Source of the DNA: Rhodoferax sp.
GTDB taxonomy: Bacteria > Pseudomonadota > Gammaproteobacteria > Burkholderiales > Burkholderiaceae_C
Assembly (NCBI GenBank): GCA_030833685.1
Contig: JAURGS010000171.1
Span: 1-5,222 of the forward strand
Length of the DNA: 5,222 bases
Direction of reading: 5' to 3'
Part shown: positions 1 through 5,112 of the stretch, piece after piece
Layout of the letters: every line of letters starts with the position of its first letter
How positions within the stretch are numbered: position 1 is the stretch's first letter
Position numbers and translations under genes: made by a program
Notes under the pieces: model-generated
Seen by the model: only the letters and a program-made list of their open reading frames with translations
What the model was told of the DNA's origin: nothing
Database searches by the model: none

Positions 1-1
1 G

Positions 2-367
2 GCGCTTGCTGCGTTCACCGCCAAACTCCACCAGATTGCCCAACCCCTGCGCCAGACTCTTACCTACGACCAAGGCAAGGAGATGGCACGCCATCGTGAG
101 TTGGCTCAGGCCACAAACATGCGGGTGTACTTCTGTGATCCCCACAGTCCCTGGCAAAGAGGAAGTTGCGAGAACACCAATGGATTGCTACGGCAGTTTC
201 TGCCCAAGGGCACGGACCTGAGCGTCCACGATCAGGATGCTCTGGACTCCATTGCCGATCTGATGAACAACCGGCCTCGACAGACGCTGGATTGGCGTTC
301 TCCGTACCAGGCCTTCCAGCAGTTCATGCTGGCCATCGAGCAACGCCAGGACGCTACCATTCATTGA
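2..367 (+). CDS. IS30-family transposase, C-terminal part (5' truncated by window)
   Basis: This is the C-terminal ~121 residues of a DDE transposase that cuts and joins IS30-type element ends. The frame is open from base 2 and stops with TGA at 365-367. It includes the family signature TYDQGKEM, whose Asp codon is at 68-70 and is the second catalytic acid. GSCENTNG follows, with the catalytic Glu at 170-172. There are 33 residues between these acids, the DD(33)E spacing usual for IS30. After it come LLRQFLPKG and NNRPRQTLDWRSPYQAF, typical of the family's C-terminus. The first Asp and the N-terminal helix-turn-helix lie upstream of the window. Nothing visible suggests the gene is broken, but completeness cannot be judged. 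Confidence 0.93.
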   Translation, partial: ALAAFTAKLHQIAQPLRQTLTYDQGKEMARHRELAQATNMRVYFCDPHSPWQRGSCENTNGLLRQFLPKGTDLSVHDQDALDSIADLMNNRPRQTLDWRSPYQAFQQFMLAIEQRQDATIH

Positions 368-375
368 TTCTCAAC

Positions 376-406
376 CGGTGGTGTTGCACTTCAGAATTGA
401 GACCGC
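376..406. repeat. probable right terminal inverted repeat of the IS30 element
   Basis: This segment sits 8 bases after the transposase stop and before the start of interrupted host sequence, where the right terminal repeat must be. Its sequence runs from GGTGGTGTTGCACTTC to GAGACCGCC. The partner repeat at the left end of the element is outside the window, so the assignment rests on position and on resemblance to related elements from memory. The exact ends are uncertain by several bases. Confidence 0.5.
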
Positions 407-534
407 CCACGGATAGCTACGCCGATGCGCAATGCTTCCTCGGAGTGACCTGCATCGTATGCAGAGGCAGAGTTTCGGATGAAGTCCAGTTGACGCCTCA
501 GTTGCTTGACCAATTCGGGGGAAGGTTTCTGCAT
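391..534 (-). pseudogene. small hypothetical protein, 3' end lost to IS30 insertion
   Basis: A minus-strand frame starts at ATG (534-532) and reads MQKPSPELVKQLRRQLDF, then YDAGHSEEALRIGVAIR, then five codons (GRSQF) and a TGA at 393-391. The first ~42 residues have the pattern of a widespread small hypothetical protein family of unknown function (xLVxQLRRQLxFIxxS..YDAGxxxEALRIAVAIR, then usually VLxHDT). That resemblance is from memory. The final codons lie inside the IS30 end, so the insertion replaced the C-terminal part and made a short chimeric tail. A second frame covering the same bases from 553 is not the coding one: it loses the family pattern at a run of five C's. No clear Shine-Dalgarno sequence precedes the ATG. 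The rest of the gene may lie beyond the left end of the element. Confidence 0.72.
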
Positions 535-710
535 CACTGAAACGCGTAATCAATGAAAGTTAGGGTGGTGGTGTCACACCGTTGCGAAGTATGTAGCCTC
601 GGCACAGTCGGCCTTTACCCTATATAGCCATTCGGCCCATCGCTGGGCTAGTCACTGGCGCAGAGGTATTTGGGGCCGCTGCATGAGACACCACCGAAAT
701 CATGATATGC
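535..710. other. intergenic stretch between the truncated gene and the peptidase gene
   Basis: No convincing gene is seen here. It should hold the promoter of the truncated minus-strand gene and the 3' end of the repressor-peptidase transcript. The only clear structure is a short hairpin at 635-648 (GCCCA, loop TCGC, TGGGC). It lacks a T-run on either side, so it is at best a weak terminator. The 3' end of the peptidase transcript is therefore undefined. Confidence 0.5.
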
Positions 711-1640
711 CTATTTTCTAATCGGCATCTGACCGCTTGATGTGAACTGATCGAAGCTGTCGAAGCTCTCTTGATCCTTCCAGGAGTTATCCCACCTGCG
801 CGGTTCAGCATCTTCAAGGATCAACAACGTCAGCACGCGATCACGACTGCCGTAGCTGTGTTTGAACTCCTGCACCTTCATATATGGCTGTTCGCCAACG
901 CACCAAACAGCAGCAGACATGTCGATCCCATTCCACTCCTGGGCGATGGACTCATCTGCTGCAACGGTATCGCGCAGAGGCTCAGCAGGATCACTCAGCC
1001 TTCTAATCCGGGTGTTGCTCAACACAGCACTGCGGCTTCGCCATTCGTACTTGAGAAAGCCGTTGTCCCAGTGCAGCAAGATCGCACGCTTCTCCGTGAA
1101 CTTGATGAAGCGGATGCATAGGGCCTCGAACGACACGCCGAATGTTTTGGCCAACCCACTGAGCAAGTGAAGGTCAACGTCCTGACTGGTGATGCGATCA
1201 CGCAGGACATCGCCAGGCATCAACAAATTGCTGGCGAATTCATCTGCTTCGCGTTCAATGTTGGCTGCCGTGTCTTGGCTGAAATGAACTGCGGCCTTGT
1301 CGCAATTGAAGGTGCGTCGCTTCGCCCTGTGAAGAACGAAGTGGCCCAGCTCATGTGCGATGGTGAATCGTTGACGCTCGGGGTTGGCGGCTGGGTTGTA
1401 GAAGATCCCCCACTCGGCAGGATCATTGGGATTGCAAACCAGCATCCCTTCAACACTGCTCACGGTTGAGGCCATAGGGGGCTTGATGATTTTGACCCCT
1501 TCACCGTAGGGCGTATCTGGCAGCCCCTCCCGAACCCTGTCGAGATCAATGTAAGCAGCCTTCTCCTCATCGGCGACACGCATCCAACGCAGGATCATGT
1601 TCGCCGCTTTGCTTGGAGTCAGGTCTAAGCTGCCACTCAA
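711..1640 (-). CDS. ImmA/IrrE-family (M78) zinc metallopeptidase
   Basis: This 309-residue protein is a predicted cytoplasmic zinc protease of the ImmA/IrrE type, a family that cleaves partner helix-turn-helix repressors. The catalytic motif is FTIAHELGHFVLH, with HELGH at residues 96-100 (two His zinc ligands and the catalytic Glu). About 30 residues later comes EREADEFASNLLMP (129-142), the family's downstream motif carrying the third, acidic ligand. The N-terminal ~60 residues are helical, and residues 1-175 form the peptidase core. Residues ~180-309 form an extra C-terminal region that may sense the activating signal (inference). No signal peptide or membrane segment is seen. The start is TTG (1640-1638), overlapping the repressor stop by 4 bp as TTGA. 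GAGGAA lies 8 bases upstream, and the next in-frame Met is residue 15. The overlap implies translational coupling with the repressor. Confidence 0.92.
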   Translation of the reverse strand: MSGSLDLTPSKAANMILRWMRVADEEKAAYIDLDRVREGLPDTPYGEGVKIIKPPMASTVSSVEGMLVCNPNDPAEWGIFYNPAANPERQRFTIAHELGHFVLHRAKRRTFNCDKAAVHFSQDTAANIEREADEFASNLLMPGDVLRDRITSQDVDLHLLSGLAKTFGVSFEALCIRFIKFTEKRAILLHWDNGFLKYEWRSRSAVLSNTRIRRLSDPAEPLRDTVAADESIAQEWNGIDMSAAVWCVGEQPYMKVQEFKHSYGSRDRVLTLLILEDAEPRRWDNSWKDQESFDSFDQFTSSGQMPIRK

Positions 1641-1984
1641 CGCTTGGGTTCCTCTTGTGCCGTGCCGGGGAACATCAGCTTCATCATGTCTTGAACGCGA
1701 TTTTTCTCATCGTCCGACATGGTGGCGTACTGGCGAAAGAACGCCACATCTTCAACTGTGGCCTCGGGGACCTGTTCGTTGGTCTCGTTCATGAGATCTT
1801 CCATCGTGACCCCCAGAACCTTGGCCAGCAGACGAACCCGCTCGGCGGAAGGACGCTGCCCTTCTTTCATTTCCAGTTCCCAGATGTACGCCTTGGTACA
1901 GCCTACTGCGTCGGCCACTTGCTGCAATGTCAGCTTCTTGGCCTCCCGCAGACGTCGCAACCGCGCTCCTAAGGTCGATGCCAT
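1637..1984 (-). CDS. XRE-family helix-turn-helix repressor, partner of the metallopeptidase
   Basis: This is a 115-residue DNA-binding protein. Residues 5-65 form a lambda-Cro/cI type helix-turn-helix: LGARLRRLREAKKLTLQQVA, then VGCTKAYIWELE (recognition region), then SAERVRLLAKVLGVTMEDLM. The remaining ~50 residues are acidic and helical (DVAFFRQYATMSDDEKNRVQ), as expected of a dimerisation tail that a partner protease could cut. The start is ATG (1984-1982) with AGGAG at 1996-1992, seven bases upstream. The frame stays open as far as 2431, but that extension runs antisense through the neighbouring gene and has no helix-turn-helix content. By analogy with ImmR/ImmA and CapH/CapP, it probably represses its own promoter and the divergent operon until the peptidase removes it. 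That role is inferred from arrangement only. Confidence 0.9.
   Translation of the reverse strand: MASTLGARLRRLREAKKLTLQQVADAVGCTKAYIWELEMKEGQRPSAERVRLLAKVLGVTMEDLMNETNEQVPEATVEDVAFFRQYATMSDDEKNRVQDMMKLMFPGTAQEEPKR
1649..1654 (-). promoter_or_regulatory. ribosome binding site supporting the TTG start of the peptidase
   Basis: On the minus strand GAGGAA lies 8 bases before the TTG at 1640. It sits within the last codons of the repressor gene. It is the reason for preferring the TTG over the internal ATG 14 codons later. Confidence 0.65.
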
Positions 1985-1991
1985 GGCACAG

Positions 1992-1996
1992 CTCCT
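1992..1996 (-). promoter_or_regulatory. ribosome binding site of the repressor gene
   Basis: AGGAG on the minus strand lies seven bases before the ATG at 1984. It fixes the repressor start within a frame that is open for another ~450 bases upstream. Confidence 0.75.
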
Positions 1997-2018
1997 GTCT
2001 GAATCAAAACAGCCTAAA

Positions 2019-2027
2019 AGTATAGCA
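2019..2027 (-). promoter_or_regulatory. extended -10 promoter of the repressor-peptidase operon
   Basis: The minus strand reads TGCTATACT, an extended -10 element (TGn followed by TATACT, 5 of 6 to consensus). It would start transcription near 2012, leaving a leader of about 28 bases before the repressor ATG. No good -35 box lies 16-18 bases upstream, which is usual for extended -10 promoters. A weak dyad overlaps it (GTAT at 2020-2023 and ATAC at 2033-2036). Confidence 0.5.
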
Positions 2028-2043
2028 CCAAGATACACCATCC

Positions 2044-2063
2044 ACCACCATGTTCTACGTGGT
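2044..2063. promoter_or_regulatory. candidate operator dyad next to the rightward -35 box
   Basis: An imperfect palindrome has perfect 5-bp arms, ACCAC (2044-2048) and GTGGT (2059-2063). Ten bases separate them. It directly abuts the TTGACA of the rightward promoter, where a bound dimer could block or recruit RNA polymerase. The spacing suits one helical turn between half-sites. Evidence is positional only. Confidence 0.35.
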
Positions 2064-2092
2064 TTGACAAGCGGAAATAACCGGGACACAAT
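2064..2092 (+). promoter_or_regulatory. sigma70-type promoter of the rightward three-gene operon
   Basis: A perfect TTGACA (2064-2069) is followed after 17 bases by CACAAT (2087-2092), 4 of 6 to the TATAAT consensus. Transcription would begin near 2098-2100 and leave a leader of about 100 bases before the first gene. It faces away from the repressor promoter about 40 bases to the left, so the two could share control by one repressor. A second TTGACG at 2117-2122 has no matching -10. Confidence 0.6.
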
Positions 2093-2201
2093 TACGCTGT
2101 ATCTCGCCACTTTACTTTGACGGGGTATTTGTAAACAACCTGTCGGCCCGCGCCAGCATCCCCTGTACGCAGAACACCGACATTTCATAAGGACCAGAAA
2201 A

Positions 2202-3446
2202 ATGAAAAAAACCTTTGTCGATGTGCTGCTTGAGCTGCCCGTAGACACCACTTTGCAGACCTTTTTGGCGGCCAATGGCTTGCCTTTGCCCGATGACCTC
2301 TCCTGGTCTGATGGCCAAGAGGTCACCCAGACCGTGATCGAGGCCATCCGGTCTTGGCCCGATGAGATCGCCCGCGACCAACTCATTGCCAAACTCATGG
2401 CAAGCGTTGGACTCGGGGATGCGGCGGGCAAACAAGCAATGTTTCAGGTGGCCAGGCAAAACGGTGCAGCCTTGATGGGGCTGGTCGCCAGCCAAAGTGA
2501 CATTCATCGCTCGTTCTGGCTTTACGTGAACCACCCCGAGCTCTTTGATCTGGCCGGGGATGTGGACTTCTTTGAGCGCCATGGCACACAGGCTCAGCAA
2601 AACGATCTGGGCGTCAAGCGCAAGCCCAACATCTCTGATGCCGCCATGCTCGGCATGCGTCAAGCCATCTCGGCGTTCTATCAGAAGGAGCTGCAGTGTG
2701 GCGACGGCAGCGTGGCATACGTGCTCGAGCGCTCTCCCGATGTCTATCTGCTGACGGTCCACGTCAAAGACCTGGCGATGCTGCGCTTGGAGTTTGAAGG
2801 CTCGACCCTGACCCGTCGCGTCGGCAATCCCAACATTCACATGGTGCTGGAGTATTCAGCCAAGACCGGCGTCGCCCGCACCCTGGTCAAAGGCGGGGTC
2901 AAGTACCACACCATGCTGCTGGAGGCATTCGCAGAGCATCTGCTGGGCACGAAAGTCGATGCACACCGCATCAAGCCGCCCACACTTGACCTGTCTGCGT
3001 TGCGGCTGGGTTTTGATGTGCCCCAGGCGCTGACCACCGATGGGTTCATGGCGGTGCAGGTCAAAACCCTTTCACTGCTCAGCCCCCTTGGTGACCTGAA
3101 GGTTGAATGCACTGCAACCGCCTCAAGCGACCAGCAATGCGTGACCGAACTGATCGCTGAGTCTTTCCCCAACGAGAACCCGCTCAAGCGCAACTGGCAG
3201 ATCAACTCGGCGCACATCAATCTGTACTACCCACCCGAGCCCGGCAAGATGCGAGCGAAGGTCATCACCATTGAGATCACCCGCAAAGGCCGACTGAACC
3301 TTCACAAGTTCGACGCCAAGATGCAAGCCCAGCTCGAAGGCTACCTGGTTGCCCTCGGCATTCTGGGTGCCGACCAAACGCTGAATGCCAATGAGCAGCA
3401 GCCCGGTGAAGACGCCGTCCAGTCCGAACCTGCGTACCAGGAGTAA
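2202..3446 (+). CDS. unrecognised 414-residue protein, first gene of the operon
   Basis: I do not recognise this family and assign no function. The start is ATG with AAGGA eight bases upstream (2189-2193). The protein appears soluble and mixed alpha/beta, without signal peptide, membrane segment, Walker motif or cysteine clusters. Residues 1-70 are rich in Leu and acidic residues. Residues ~75-165 look helical (SFWLYVNHPELFDL; MRQAISAFYQKELQC). Residues ~170-300 look strand-rich (VAYVLERSPDVYLLTVHV; MLRLEFEGSTLTRRVG), and ~325-390 carry the basic INLYYPPEPGKMRAKVITIE and ITRKGRLNLHKFDAKM. The C-terminal ~25 residues are Gln/Glu-rich and probably disordered. The next gene begins 2 bp after its stop, so the two products are likely made together. 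Codon use is consistent throughout. It could be a structural, sensing or nucleic-acid-binding partner of the HNH nuclease (inference). Confidence 0.85.
   Translation: MKKTFVDVLLELPVDTTLQTFLAANGLPLPDDLSWSDGQEVTQTVIEAIRSWPDEIARDQLIAKLMASVGLGDAAGKQAMFQVARQNGAALMGLVASQSDIHRSFWLYVNHPELFDLAGDVDFFERHGTQAQQNDLGVKRKPNISDAAMLGMRQAISAFYQKELQCGDGSVAYVLERSPDVYLLTVHVKDLAMLRLEFEGSTLTRRVGNPNIHMVLEYSAKTGVARTLVKGGVKYHTMLLEAFAEHLLGTKVDAHRIKPPTLDLSALRLGFDVPQALTTDGFMAVQVKTLSLLSPLGDLKVECTATASSDQQCVTELIAESFPNENPLKRNWQINSAHINLYYPPEPGKMRAKVITIEITRKGRLNLHKFDAKMQAQLEGYLVALGILGADQTLNANEQQPGEDAVQSEPAYQE
3439..3443 (+). promoter_or_regulatory. ribosome binding site for the GTG start of the zinc-ribbon gene
   Basis: AGGAG within the last codons of the upstream gene lies five bases before GTG at 3449. 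It supports this non-ATG start and suggests coupled translation across the 2-bp gap. Confidence 0.7.
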
Positions 3447-3448
3447 GC

Positions 3449-4390
3449 GTGAACTCACATCATGCTTGGTCATTGGTCTGCCGCTTGTTCGCTGAGGGGA
3501 CGCACGTCCATCGCTGGGCGCTGTCCCCTCACGAGCTGGCTGCATGCACCTTGCTCGGCTCCGCCATAAAGGCTGCGCCCGTCAATCAGCAATACGTACT
3601 TTGCCCACATTGCAACCTGCACCGTGGGCAAGTCGTCGGTGATGGCCAGGGCGGCAGGCTTTGCCATTGCCCCGAATGCGGCCCCGTCCACATCGAACCA
3701 CAGGATCTGGCTGCGGTCATGCTCAACGAGGATTGGCTGCGCCAGAAGTTGCGCTTGGCACTGGAGATCAACAGCCGCGACGGCATTGATCAGGTTGGCC
3801 CTGGCATTTGGCGGTTGGGGGACGCTAGGCAAGGGCCGGTCATTCTGGCTCGTGGCCTGTCCACCCTTGTCCGCGCGCCTGCGATCTTGGATGGCTTCCG
3901 GGTCAAGGGTTCAAGCCTGCGGGTCATCACACCCAAGCCCATCGACCAGACTGCGCACCCATTCGCTGCCGACATTGAGTGGCTGCCACTTCAGGAGCGG
4001 TTCGCCTTCTACGGCGACGGCATCTCCTTTATTGCCCCACAGGGCCACCGCCCGGAAGAAACGCCACGTGAGGCCGTTAAACCGGTTTACGGCCCCTTCG
4101 CGGACGACTTCCGCACGGTGCTGCTGCCAGAGCATGGCCACATCAACCTCACTGGAGCGCAGGCTTCGGTTTTCAAGTCGCTTTGGTCGTTCAGAGGGAT
4201 GCCTGTTCGCGGCGAACGGATCATGGCCAAAGCGGGGCTCAAGAGTGACAAGCCCATTGACGTATTCAAGGTGAAAACCCGAGACAAAGGAAAGCTCGGA
4301 GTCGATCGCCCGATGTTGGCGTACAAAAATTTAGTCGAATCGCAAAAGCGCGAAGGACTTTATGCGCTGCCCTGCGCTTCAGGGCAATAA
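3449..4390 (+). CDS. zinc-ribbon and predicted winged-helix protein, second gene of the operon
   Basis: This is a 313-residue protein of no family I can name. Residues 52-55 (CPHC) and 74-77 (CPEC) form two CxxC knuckles 18 residues apart, the pattern of a zinc ribbon. An additional Cys lies at 72 and several His are nearby. A middle part (~85-220) holds helices (DLAAVMLNEDWLRQKLRLAL) and then strands. Residues ~231-308 read like a winged helix: INLTGAQASVFKSLWSFRGM, then RIMAKAGLKSDKPIDVFKVK, then AYKNLVESQKREGLYALP. The combination suggests nucleic-acid binding, either to target the operon's nuclease or to regulate it. The start is GTG with AGGAG five bases upstream. The HNH gene follows after 17 bp. 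The zinc-ribbon pattern is seen directly; the winged helix is judged by eye. Confidence 0.85.
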   Translation: MNSHHAWSLVCRLFAEGTHVHRWALSPHELAACTLLGSAIKAAPVNQQYVLCPHCNLHRGQVVGDGQGGRLCHCPECGPVHIEPQDLAAVMLNEDWLRQKLRLALEINSRDGIDQVGPGIWRLGDARQGPVILARGLSTLVRAPAILDGFRVKGSSLRVITPKPIDQTAHPFAADIEWLPLQERFAFYGDGISFIAPQGHRPEETPREAVKPVYGPFADDFRTVLLPEHGHINLTGAQASVFKSLWSFRGMPVRGERIMAKAGLKSDKPIDVFKVKTRDKGKLGVDRPMLAYKNLVESQKREGLYALPCASGQ

Positions 4391-4407
4391 CCTCAAGGAA
4401 GAAAGCT

Positions 4408-4677
4408 ATGGCAACGAAAGATCAGATCAACAAAGCCTGGGACAACGCCGCGAAGATGCGCGGCAAAGATCCGGACCTGTACCGACAGGACCCCTACGGC
4501 AATCCGATGTACCGCCACTCGCATGGCAAGAGTTCAGACATGGGCTGGGATGTTGACCACATCACACCGCAGTCTCGGGGCGGGTCAGACGCCACGAAGA
4601 ACCTTCAGGCACTCAATTCATCGGTCAACCGCAGCAAGGGAGACTCGCTTCAGAAGAAGAGTCGCCACTCGAAATAA
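4408..4677 (+). CDS. small HNH endonuclease, third gene of the operon
   Basis: This 89-residue protein is mostly an HNH (beta-beta-alpha metal) nuclease domain that cuts DNA, or possibly RNA, with a divalent metal. The core is GWDVDHITPQSRGGSD: Asp50-His51 is the metal and general-base pair. It is followed by the central Asn65 of NLQALN and by Asn74 in VNRSKGDS, where classical members often have His. No zinc-binding CxxC pairs are present, so this is the cysteine-free subtype. The N-terminus (KAWDNA..RGKDPDLYRQDPYGN) matches my memory of a small HNH family with the same lead-in. The start is ATG with AAGGAAG six bases upstream. Lying last and closely spaced in the operon, it is the obvious catalytic effector. 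It has no targeting domain of its own, so the two upstream proteins may provide specificity or restraint. Confidence 0.9.
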   Translation: MATKDQINKAWDNAAKMRGKDPDLYRQDPYGNPMYRHSHGKSSDMGWDVDHITPQSRGGSDATKNLQALNSSVNRSKGDSLQKKSRHSK

Positions 4678-4915
4678 CCCCGATCTCATGGCCTGCCTCA
4701 GCAAGTCGATAGCAAAACCTTCGTATCCGACACACGCGTAAGTTATTGCCGTGAAAGGCGTTCTGCGTGTGCCACAGCGTGAGGGTTTGCAGAAGTTTCG
4801 TGAGAAGAGAAGGCGGAATATGAGATTTGGGGGTCAATACCGCCCCAAGTACCGGAGGGGGTTGGCACACGTAGAATTGCGCCGCACCCCGCGTGCTCTG
4901 GGGATGCCCCAAATG
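4678..4915. other. non-coding junction between the accessory operon and the tRNA terminator
   Basis: No gene with codon structure or ribosome site is seen. Two weak hairpins are present: CACACGC (4731-4737) with GCGTGTG (4765-4771), and TTGGGG (4827-4832) with CCCCAA (4843-4848). Neither has a T-run, so no strong terminator for the HNH operon is evident. The change from accessory to core DNA should fall here, because the terminator and tRNA to the right look like undisturbed chromosome. Confidence 0.45.
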
Positions 4916-4944
4916 AAAACGCCCAACTGAGAACAGTTGGGCGT
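4916..4944 (-). terminator. rho-independent terminator of the tRNA-Ala gene
   Basis: A perfect 11-bp stem (arms at 4919-4929 and 4934-4944, outer sequence ACGCCCAACTG) has a 4-base loop. Read on the minus strand, the GC-rich stem is followed by TTT, C and then ATTT. It lies 7 bases after the CCA end of the tRNA. On the plus strand no T-run follows, so it serves the tRNA transcript. Confidence 0.85.
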
Positions 4945-4951
4945 CTTGGAT

Positions 4952-5027
<76 letters not shown>

Positions 5028-5038
5028 AAAGGTTCGCG

Positions 5039-5044
5039 ATTATA
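5039..5044 (-). promoter_or_regulatory. -10 box of the tRNA-Ala promoter
   Basis: A perfect TATAAT on the minus strand lies 11 bases before the first base of the mature tRNA. A GC-rich discriminator (CGCG) follows, as in many stable-RNA promoters under stringent control. No good -35 hexamer is seen 16-18 bases upstream. Confidence 0.7.
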
Positions 5045-5069
5045 ACTGAATTGCCCGGTGCAGAGCGTT

Positions 5070-5088
5070 GCCAGACTCGCACTCTGGC
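5070..5088. repeat. short perfect hairpin between the divergent tRNA and hydrolase genes
   Basis: GCCAGA (5070-5075) and TCTGGC (5083-5088) form a 6-bp stem with a 7-base loop. It lies upstream of the tRNA promoter and just before the divergent gene. It could be an operator or a chance structure. There is no T-run, so a terminator role is unlikely. Confidence 0.3.
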
Positions 5089-5112
5089 GTCGCAGCAGTT
5101 ACAGTAGTCGCT

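Larger units (their letters stand above)
1..408 (+). mobile_element. IS30-family insertion sequence, right-hand part only
   Basis: This is the 3' end of a transposase gene plus a short non-coding tail that should hold the right terminal inverted repeat. The left part lies outside the window. The right limit is inferred from the host gene it interrupts: a minus-strand reading frame keeps family-like sequence down to the codon at 411-409 and then turns into unrelated codons and a stop inside the element. The end is therefore set near 405-408, with a few bases of uncertainty. The tail segment about 376-406 (GGTGGTGTTGCACTTCAG at its core) resembles the ends of betaproteobacterial IS30 elements from memory. 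The matching left repeat cannot be checked. Confidence 0.75.
2029..2106. repeat. inverted pair of operator-like half-sites in the divergent promoter region
   Basis: CAAGATACACC at 2029-2039 on the plus strand matches CGAGATACAGC, the minus strand at 2106-2096, in 9 of 11 positions. The core AGATACA is identical in both. The first copy lies just upstream of the -10 of the repressor promoter, and the second covers the predicted transcription start of the rightward operon. These are sensible positions for operators of the adjacent repressor. A 7-bp inverted match in 200 bp can arise by chance, so this remains a candidate. Confidence 0.35.

Noticed and set aside
371..553. 60-codon minus-strand frame overlapping the truncated gene
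   Set aside because: The family-like sequence (ELVKQLRRQLDF, YDAGHSEEALRI) is in a different frame starting at 534. This one is a shadow, and no frameshift needs to be assumed.
711..1984. Classical toxin-antitoxin pair
   Set aside because: The upstream protein is a helix-turn-helix regulator and the downstream one carries HELGH, the mark of a repressor-cleaving peptidase. A toxin role cannot be excluded, but the divergent operon makes a regulatory role more likely.
1985..2431. N-terminal extension of the repressor frame
   Set aside because: The extension has no helix-turn-helix content and covers the promoter region and the start of the divergent gene. A clear AGGAG supports the ATG at 1984.
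2112..2840. 242-codon minus-strand frame opposite the 414-residue gene
   Set aside because: It is antisense to a gene with a good ribosome site and promoter. It has no recognisable domain and no ribosome site of its own, as expected of a shadow frame in GC-rich coding DNA.
3624..4274. 216-codon plus-strand frame inside the zinc-ribbon gene
   Set aside because: Its composition (Ser, Arg and Ala rich, low complexity) is that of an out-of-frame reading of GC-rich coding DNA. The CxxC pairs and ribosome site belong to the other frame.
4731..4771. Hairpin CACACGC/GCGTGTG as terminator of the HNH operon
   Set aside because: The 7-bp stem has a 27-base loop and no T-run follows, so intrinsic termination is not supported.
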